Position numbers and translations under genes: made by a program | Notes under the pieces: generated by a model | What the model was told of the DNA's origin: nothing | What the model saw: only the letters and a program-made list of their open reading frames with translations | Databases searched by the model: none | Shown: positions 57,366 through 64,000 of the stretch, one piece after another | Layout: each line of letters begins with the position of its first letter | Position numbering within the stretch: the first letter of the stretch is position 1 | From: Taxillus chinensis | Lineage: Eukaryota > Streptophyta > Magnoliopsida > Santalales > Loranthaceae | Length of the DNA stretch: 64,000 nucleotides | Direction of reading: 5' to 3' | NCBI GenBank assembly: GCA_023512835.1 | Contig: CM042087.1 | Span: forward strand, 22,067,894-22,131,893

Positions 57366-57841
57366 AAAGGGGGAAAATAATAAAAATCATTTTCTAGGAC
57401 TCCAAAACAAAACCAAAAAACCAAAACCAACCCATAGGACCTCATTCTCCACTTCAAAACAAAAACCCAAAATTTTTAGGATTTCCTTTTTAGACATTTG
57501 GGATAAATCCATTTTAACCATAACTTTAATAAATAACTTAGCTAAATAAAAATCATAGACTTTTTAGGAAACTTAACCCAGTTATGACAGTACAAACAAA
57601 AGAAAAACCTCCTCCTCCTAAATTAGATACCAAAAGGGCGCTGTAGGGGTGCTAATCCTTCCCTACACGTAACCAACTCCCGAACCCATCTCTGATAACG
57701 CAAACCACACATTTAAGACTACTCAAGGTAGAGGGTATCCAACTGTACCCCAAAAACAATTGGTGGCGACTCTAAAATTTCTCACCATTGGTTTAGTTTG
57801 AGCTCACCCCAAAAGGGCCCAGACGAAAACCAGTGATGACA
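54686..57841 (+). mobile_element. Tat/Ogre-type gypsy solo LTR (3.2 kb) in copia D pol
   Basis: Begins TATACCTTTCTGCCC and ends CCAGTGATGACA, resembling the TATTGTACC...GGTGATGACA ends of the inverted copy at 24557-27776. Shares GGCGCTGTAGGGGTGC, CCCTACACGTAACC and GGTGGCGACTC near its 3' end. Contains the CGAAGCC array (55180-55580), several poly(A)/AAACA-rich tracts (56000-57400) and no retrotransposon coding sequence. The flanks are continuous copia sequence. No clear 5-bp TSD was found, so the left end is approximate. Confidence 0.72.
55180..55580 (+). repeat. CGAAGCC/TCGAAG tandem array inside the Tat/Ogre-type LTR
   Basis: About 20 head-to-tail copies of an 8-10 bp unit (CGAAGCCT, CGAAGCCC, CGAAG) at 55183-55345, followed by looser CTTCGACC/CCGACC units to about 55580. 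Both strands appear as long open frames only because the unit contains no stop codons. Confidence 0.9.
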
Positions 57842-58364
57842 GATGCTTCAGAAGAATCGGACTTAGGACTTTCACGTGACTCCATACAAAATGTTACAGA
57901 TATTCATTACACCGGAGAACCTTCAAATCTGTTCGGACAAGTTAATACTAAAAGTCATAGTGCTGAAGAACCTCCAAGTTCTTCCGGAACTGTTCATCCT
58001 ACGGATAAAATTAGCCCAGAAGAAGATCAACCAGCCGATGTACGAGATCCACCCGATCTGGCAGAGCTTCAAATCATTAACTATTCACCACCACTTGCAC
58101 AGAACTATAGGTGGACTCGGAACCACCCATCAGATCAAGTGATTGGTGATCCTACTGTTGGAGTAAGAACGAGGGCAACCACTTTCAATCTGTGCCTCTA
58201 CTCATGTTTTCTACCACAGATAGAGCCAAAGGTGGTGGATGAAGCCCTTCAGGACTCAAACTGGATAGACACTATGCAAGAAGAGCTTAATCAATTCAAG
58301 AGGAATGAAGTGTGGACTTTAGTACCAAGGCCAAGGTCGCAACAAGTGATTGGAGTTAAATGTG
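57842..58364 (+). pseudogene. pol: Copia D pol: integrase-RT linker and first RT block
   Basis: Resumes with DASEESDLGLSRDSIQ, an acidic/Pro-rich linker, then HPSDQVIGDPTVGVRTRATT and IEPKVVDEALQDSNWIDTMQ, EELNQFKRNEVWTLVPRP and SQQVIGVK, the start of copia RT (RVT_2). The expected catalytic YVDD region never follows: a gypsy LTR begins at about 58365. Confidence 0.9.
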
Positions 58365-58763
58365 TGTTATAAAGACTCGTATTTGGGTAGTTTTGAGAGA
58401 TATCCATTCTATGGGAATGCAACTATTTGGACGGTAGTATAGTCGTCGATGTGAGCTTTTTGACTGTACCTGGGCCCGATTTCGAGTCGAGGCCCCGTTT
58501 GACCCAATTGTTGACTTTGCATTTGGGCAGTCATGTGTGTGTGATATTATCTGAATAGTGTTGTGCTCATCATTTCGAATGTTTTTACTGTAATTTGACT
58601 CAATTTGGAGTTCGGGACCTTGGAGGTCAATTATTGTGTTGGGAGGTCAATTATTGACTAGGTCAATGATTGACTAGGTCAGTTATTGGTCAATGACTGG
58701 CGGAAATATAAATAGCAGGAAAAAGAAAGAGCTTTCACTTTACGCTATCACGTTTGTGCGTTT

Positions 58764-58816
<53 letters not shown>

Positions 58817-60099
58817 TGTCTTGGAGATTTGGAGCGATTGGGGTTCGTGGAGCTCAAAGAATCACTCCAAGTAGGTGTCCTTGAACTTCTTATCTTGATT
58901 TTATCCTTGGTATGCACGAATTTGTCATGATTTATGAAATTAAGCATGAACCCTAGGTTTTGGGGGAATCTAATTTTGGGTTAGATCTAATGGTTTAACA
59001 TAAGATCTATGGTTAAGAATTGTTTTATATCAGTTTTAATATGTGTTTCTGTGATCTGGGGCTGTTTGTAGTTCGTAGTTCGTAGTTCGTAGCTTCGTAG
59101 GTCGAAGATCGAAGACCAGCTTCGAGTCTTCGAGGCGCGCTGCAGTTCCGCGCTCTGCATCTACAAGTCTTCGAGGCGTGCTACAGTTCCGCGCTATGAG
59201 TCGCAGCTCCAACAGTGTAACTGAACACTGGACTACACTAGACTGGACTATTTATATTGTAAGCTATACCAAGTATTATACTTAAGTTACAGTGTAAATA
59301 ATGAAATACCCCCCATTTGGATTCAAAGAAAAATACTAGAAAATTAAATTCCTACTCCTTCAAAATGTGAAAATTGGGATTTAGTGTAAAATCTCAGAAA
59401 AATCCAATTTTTCGTAGAGGTGAATTTTTGGAAAGTGGGGTTAAACATCTTCGAAAAATCCCTAAAAATCAGATTATCTTAGTTATGATATGGGAACCCA
59501 ATGTCGGGACTTTTTTATTTCAAGAAAACAACTCCTATGGGTATCTCCTTCCTTGGTCAAGGAATGATGATCGGTTTGTGAAGATTGGCTTCAGTTATAA
59601 AGGGAGTATGGTGAACCTTAATGCCATATTGGTGTTAATATGTTGGTTTGAGGAATTGGGGCTTGGGCTCTATGACTTGTTGGCTTCTCACCGTGGAGCA
59701 CAGATGATGCTATGTGGTTGACGGGGCAGGCATATGCGCTGATGGCAGGCCTGTGTGGCACTATGGCCGGGCATATTACGCTGTGGCCGTGGCAGGCATA
59801 TGCGCGGATAGCAGGCCTGTGTAGCACTGTGTCCGGGCATATAGTGCTGTGGTAGGATTGAGTGCCATGAGCTGGGATCCTGTTGAGGATCGTGGACAAG
59901 CTGTCCTGTGTGGGCAGGATGGGTCCTAATGTTTGTTTGCAGGCTGAGTCCTGATGATTGTACACACTGCACAGTGCACGAGTACACAAAGCATGTAGTA
60001 TAGACTTGTATGTTTGCATGATGTGGAGTATTGGGGTCACCTACTGAGCTTGTCGCTCACCCCAACTTGTTGTTTACCTTTTTTAGGTGTGACCCGAGA
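58365..60099 (+). repeat. Gypsy LTR (sense plus), 3' end truncated
   Basis: Starts TGTTATAAAGACTCGTATTTG, resembling TGTAAGGACCCGTATTTG of G2. TATAAATA lies at 58707-58714, then a (GA)n run (58764-58811) in the leader, a TTCGTAG/TCGAAG/TCTTCGAGGCG cluster (59070-59200), a repeated GGCAGGC...TGTGTAGCACTGTG phrase (59725-59845) and CTCACCCCAACTTG near 60056. It stops before a GGGGCGTGACA end, at 60099, where an opposite-sense LTR begins. Confidence 0.7.
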
Positions 60100-61973
60100 T
60101 GTCACGCCCCGGATTTCCAACCCGAGGAAACCGGTACGTGACTCCCCTTGTACCCACATGGAGGGCAAAGGGGTTAGGATGCAAACCCCGAATATAACAT
60201 TTTAACATCCACAACACATTCAAGAAAGTAATGTTCATAAAAGCAATCCACAATCCAAACCAGTCTTTATTACAACAAAATCCTTTTCCAATCCATCCCC
60301 ACTGGGGTTACATCAATTCCCATAAAAATAACATAAATGGAAGACAGTAAAATCAATAAGGTCTTCCACCTTGGGGTCCCACCTAACGCCTGTATGTTCC
60401 TAAAAGAAAACACAACATAGAGGGAGGGGTGAGCAACCACAGCTCAATAGGGATCATGTCTCCCCAATCCATCCCATGCCCCTAGCGTCTACATGAGTGT
60501 GTACAGGTGCAGTGTAGTGACAATAAAATATAAACAAGTTATATTCCACATTCACATGGCACACACATATCCGACCATACAAGGCTAGCCATATAGGCTA
60601 ACATATCCACGGCCACTAAGGCTTAGCCACACGGCTAACATATCCACGGCCACTCAGGCTTAGCCACACGGGCTAACATATCCACAACCATATAGGCTTA
60701 GCCACACAGGCTAACAGTTCCAGTCTCGGGCTTCCATAACCATCGGGTTCCACAAACACAGCATACAAGGTCACATAGGCATTAAACCAAACACGTAGCA
60801 TACACACTTTCACAGGCATAATACCAAACACTTAGTTCGCACAGCCCATTGGGCATAAAATCAAACACTTGACATGCAGAGTCTCACAGGTATTTTACCA
60901 AACGCTTAACATGCATACATTCACAAACCCACAAACCCAGCCACACAGGCATATTATCAAACACATACTAGGCATATTCACACAGGCATTTTATCGAACA
61001 CTTAATATGTACTCACCATCCAACACCAGAATACATCAAAAACCGCCATTGAAGGCCAACATCCATATAGGAGATCACACCTATATGGATTACATATATA
61101 TATAAACAGGTATAACTCCATAATCTGCCCTAGAACCCTAGGACAGAGGAGGATTTAGGAAGAACAGAACCCTTACCTTGTATGTTCTCCTGCTCCCGCT
61201 TCCACGCAAGACTCCGACCACCCACGCAAGACGCTCCGACAGCCACCAGAAGCTCTCCTTCTCTCTCTCTCTCTCTCTGCGACAGCTGGTGGAGCAACAA
61301 AGCCTAAACCTAAAACAAAGGGGCTTCTCCTCCTTATATAGACAACACAACATCAAAACGACATAGTTTTGATTAAGTGAATCCCAGCATCAAAACGACG
61401 TAGTTTTGATGGAACAAGCTATGACCTTCCCACATCCATACACACCAAAATATTCACAATTCCAACATGGTCCTTTGGGAAAAGATGATTAGAATGACAA
61501 AACCAAGGTAATCATGCAAAAACATGCCTGCACGCCAATTTGAACGCCAATTCCCCAATTGGCGTGCATATCCAAATGCACTTAAACTTCACCCCAAGCC
61601 TCCTTGCATCTTGTAGAGGTCTGAGAAGCAAAAATATGCTTGCACGTGAAATGGGTGAATTCACGTGCAGCTCCAAATGCTCTGAAATTTCTGTGGTAGA
61701 TAGAGGACCTCATTCTAAGCAACTTTTGTTCTTGCACGCCAATTGTTTGAGGCCATCTACTATACCAAAAGTGAGCTCCAAAATCTGCCAAAACAGCTTA
61801 AAACCGCATGTATATGCATAGCATCTTCCTAGGGTATAAATGTACGTTATCACTTTTCACATGCACCTCCCAAAAGTCCCCTCTTGGGCTCATCTCTTAC
61901 CTCAAACTTGTGCACCAACATCCAAGGTGTTTGTGGTTAACTTCTTACACACGGGTCATTACAAGTTGAGCCG
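60100..61973 (-). repeat. Gypsy LTR (sense minus, 1874 bp), related to the G1 LTR
   Basis: Plus strand TGTCACGCCCCGG to GGGTCATTACA; minus strand starts TGTAATGACCCGTG. Much of it parallels the G1 LTR (e.g. AACCCGAGGAAACCGGTACG at both ends of the window). TATATAAG lies at 61340-61333 in complement; the CAAAACGACRTAGTTTTG palindromes are at 61354-61371 and 61391-61408. The hairpin module is at 61465-61760. The flanking pentamers (CGAGA, AGTTG) differ, and there is no PBS or PPT beside it, so it is a solo or rearranged LTR. Confidence 0.78.
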
Positions 61974-64000
61974 CAGCCTTCATCATCAACTGCGTCTTCA
62001 GTAACCATGGAACCCTTGCCAGTTCTGAAGCAACTCCCAGAACACTTAAGGTATGAGTTCTTGGATTCACAGGGACGTTATCCTGTGATAGTGGTTGCGT
62101 CCTGAACGGTAGAAGAATGCAATCAGCTACTTGAAGTGTTAAGGAGGCATAAGCAGGCCCTGGGATGGTCTCTGGATGATATCAAAGGTATTAGTCCAGT
62201 GGTCTGCATGCATAAGATATTGATGGAGGAGTCTTATACTCCTACTGTGGAGCGTCAATGCAGGCTCAATCCTGCGATGAAGGAAGTAGTTGGCAAGGAG
62301 ATTCTGAAGTGGAGGAAAGCTGGAATCATATATGCCATTTCAAACAGCTCCTAGGTTAGCCCTGTTCAAGTGGTTCCCAAGAAGGGCGGAATGACGGTGA
62401 TACGCAATGGGAACAACAAGCTCATTCCGTCCCGCATAGTGACCGGGTGGCGAGTATGTATCGATTATCACAAGTTGAACAAGGCCACTCGTAAGGACCA
62501 CTTTCCTTTATTGTTTATTGATCAAATGTTGATCATTTGGCTGGCTATCCATATTATTGCTTTTTGGACGGATATTCCGGATACAACCAGATAGCAGTTG
62601 CCCCGGAGGATCAAGAGAAGACCACGTTCACGTGTCCCTTTGGCACGTATGCTTTCAGTCATGTCGTTCGGTCTCTGCAATGCACCTACTACTTTCCAGA
62701 GGTGCATGATGGCAATATTTCAGGGGTTGGTAGAGGATATTATGGAAGTCTTCATGGATGACTTCTCAGTTTTCGGTTCGTCATTCTCCATCTGCCTCAA
62801 GAATCTGGAAACGATATTGATCCGGTGCGAAGAGAAGAACTTGGTTTTGAACTGAGAGAAGTGCCACTTCATGGTCAAGGAGGGAGTCGTCCTTGGGCAT
62901 AAAGTGTCAGCAGCTGGGTTGGAAGTGGACAGAGCAAAGATTTCCACAATTGAGAATCTACCTCCACCCACAAATGTGAAGGGCATCTGGAGCTTTTTGG
63001 GTCATGCGGGGTTTTACCGGCGGTTTATCAAAGACTTTTCCAAGATTGCCAAGCCCCTCAGCATGCTTTTAGCGAAGGATGTACCCTTCGTCTTTTCAAA
63101 AGAAGCCTTCAGGCATTGCTAGCTGTTGTCTTCGCTTGCGACAAGTTCAGATCGTACTTGCTGGGCATGAAAGTGAAAGTTTATATTGACCATGCGGCCC
63201 TCAAGTACCTGTTTAGCAAGAAGGATGCTAAACCCAGATTGATCAGATGGGTTCTGCTTCTCTAGGAGTTCGACTTGGAGATTAAGGATTTGAAAGGCAC
63301 ATCCAACACTGTAGCAAATCATCTGTCAAGGCTAGAGTCGGGGGAAGGGAAGTCCAATGAAGCAACAACCTCTGATACCTTCCCTGACGAGCAATTATTT
63401 TCAGCAGAAGCTCACGTTCCATGGTATGATGATATTGTGAACTTTCATGCATGTTCCTATATACCGACTGAGTTCACGTATTAGTAAGAGAAGAAGTTTC
63501 TTGCTGATGTTCGAAAGTATATCTGGGATGACCCGTATCTATTCAGGCGATGTGCTGATCCGATGATACGAAAATGTGTACTAGAAGAAGAAGTGGACAG
63601 TATCCTAAAGCATTGTCACTCATCTGACTATGCTGGCCACTTTGAAGTTTAGAGAACCGTGGCTAAGATCTTGCAGAGTGGTTTTTACTGGCCCACCATG
63701 TTCCGCGACACGTATACCTTCATTAAGGCCTATGATAAGTGTCAGCGAGCAAGGGGGATAACACGGAAGCAAGAGATGCCCCAAATTGGAATTCTTCCAG
63801 TTGAACTCTTCGATATCTGGGGTATCGACTTCATGGGCCCATTTCCACCATCAGAGGGGTTCTCATACATTCTACTGGCCGTTGATTACATATCCAAGTG
63901 GGTTGAAGCGATTCCCACTAGAAGGAATGACGCTCAAGTGGTTATCAAATTCTTGCATCGGAATATTTTTAGTCGATTTGGTACACCGCGAGCTATCATC
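61974..64000 (+). pseudogene. pol: Athila-type gypsy pol: RT, RNase H, integrase (continues past the window)
   Basis: Begins in the protease-RT linker (LPVLKQLPEHLRYEFLDSQG). RT shows RVCIDYHKLNKATRKDHFPL, YCFLDGYSGYNQIAVAPEDQ, FGLCNAPTTFQRCMMAIFQG and VFMDDFSVFGSSF, the FMDD variant typical of Athila. RNase H has the [15 protein letters not shown] block. Integrase has ILKHCHSSDYAGHF, YDKCQRARG (first Cys of the finger is Tyr) and FDIWGIDFMGPFPPSEGFSY with the first catalytic Asp; the sequence ends at FGTPRAII. Stops and frame changes (about 62354, 62540, 62856, 63122, 63266, 63484, 63651) make it a pseudogene. The left part is missing at 61974. Confidence 0.93.

Larger units (their letters stand above)
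48715..58364 (+). mobile_element. Copia element D (Sirevirus-like): 5' LTR, PBS, gag, PR, INT, start of RT
   Basis: The order LTR - PBS - gag - protease - integrase - RT is Ty1/copia. The gag layout (PPKFTPELFSQWKACMRMF, one zinc knuckle, acidic SDAEEEIALLV segment), the large LTR and the related copies with an extra 3' ORF suggest the Sirevirus/Maximus group; that is inferred. It is broken by a solo LTR inside its 5' LTR, by a Tat/Ogre-type LTR between INT and RT, and by a gypsy LTR early in RT at 58365. No 3' end or ORF2 of D is present. Confidence 0.88.

Noticed and set aside
56000..57380. Lys-rich frames (229 and 113 codons)
   Set aside because: Produced by A-rich low-complexity sequence in the Tat/Ogre-type LTR.
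1..64000. tRNA, rRNA or snRNA genes
   Set aside because: Apart from the tRNA-complementary primer sites of the retroelements I saw no cloverleaf-like or rRNA-like sequence; a tRNAscan/Infernal run would decide.

Overview
The window looks like gene-poor nuclear DNA from a flowering plant, probably a eudicot. Evidence: stacked LTR retrotransposons of four lineages, a CACTA transposon, a hAT remnant, AT-rich spacers, (GA)n-type 5' leaders and a single ordinary two-exon host gene. No bacterial, organellar or CRISPR features are visible. One 500-N assembly gap lies at 31252-31751. All coordinates and homologies were read by eye; no alignment was run.

Layout. 1-6733 (-): a decayed chromodomain-type Ty3/gypsy element (G1) with its 5' LTR and PBS, inserted in the gag of a second chromovirus, G2 (6734-13729, +; near-complete gag-pol, 2.3 kb 3' LTR). 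G2 itself sits inside the 3' ORF of a Ty1/copia element (A, 13730-15426). 15427-28408: copia LTR/integrase sequence containing a triplicated 332-bp unit. It is interrupted by copia element B (15668-23539, TSD ATTAT) and by a 3.2-kb Tat/Ogre-type solo LTR (24557-27776, TSD GGGTG). 28409-34454: an inverted copia 3' end (ORF2 plus 3' LTR) with a CACTA element in its LTR, then a gypsy gag inverted repeat. 34455-35398: a second LTR family. 35831-37440: hAT transposase remnant. 40559-43209: intact class B DnaJ/HSP40 gene. 43210-46887: AT-rich spacer. 46888-48714: LTR fragments. 48715-58364 (+): the most complete copia element (D), with PBS, gag, PR, INT and the start of RT, broken by two solo LTRs and a terminal gypsy LTR. 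58365-61973: two gypsy LTRs in opposite orientation. 61974-64000: Athila-type pol, running off the window.

The main novelty candidate is the copia family represented by A, B, D and the inverted copy at 28638-33560. It has ~1.4-kb LTRs (TGTTGG...CCAACA), PBS TGGTATTAGAGC, a Sirevirus-like gag and, downstream of the RNase H, a long spacer followed by a separate ORF2. ORF2 joins an N-terminal segment resembling the 'putative plant transposon protein' domain, a Pro/Ser/Ala-rich linker, a predicted helical or coiled-coil stretch and a C-terminal ULP1/C48-like cysteine-protease domain (His-17-Asp, then Q...DSCG). Three ORF2 copies are present, none fully open.

The second theme is modular LTR promoters. 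A CGGAGTAAGG array occurs in both copia and Tat/Ogre U3 regions. A palindromic ACGT-core motif sits 12-13 bp upstream of the TATA box in three gypsy LTRs. A G-box hairpin module of about 300 bp occurs in different LTR families and in both orientations relative to LTR sense.
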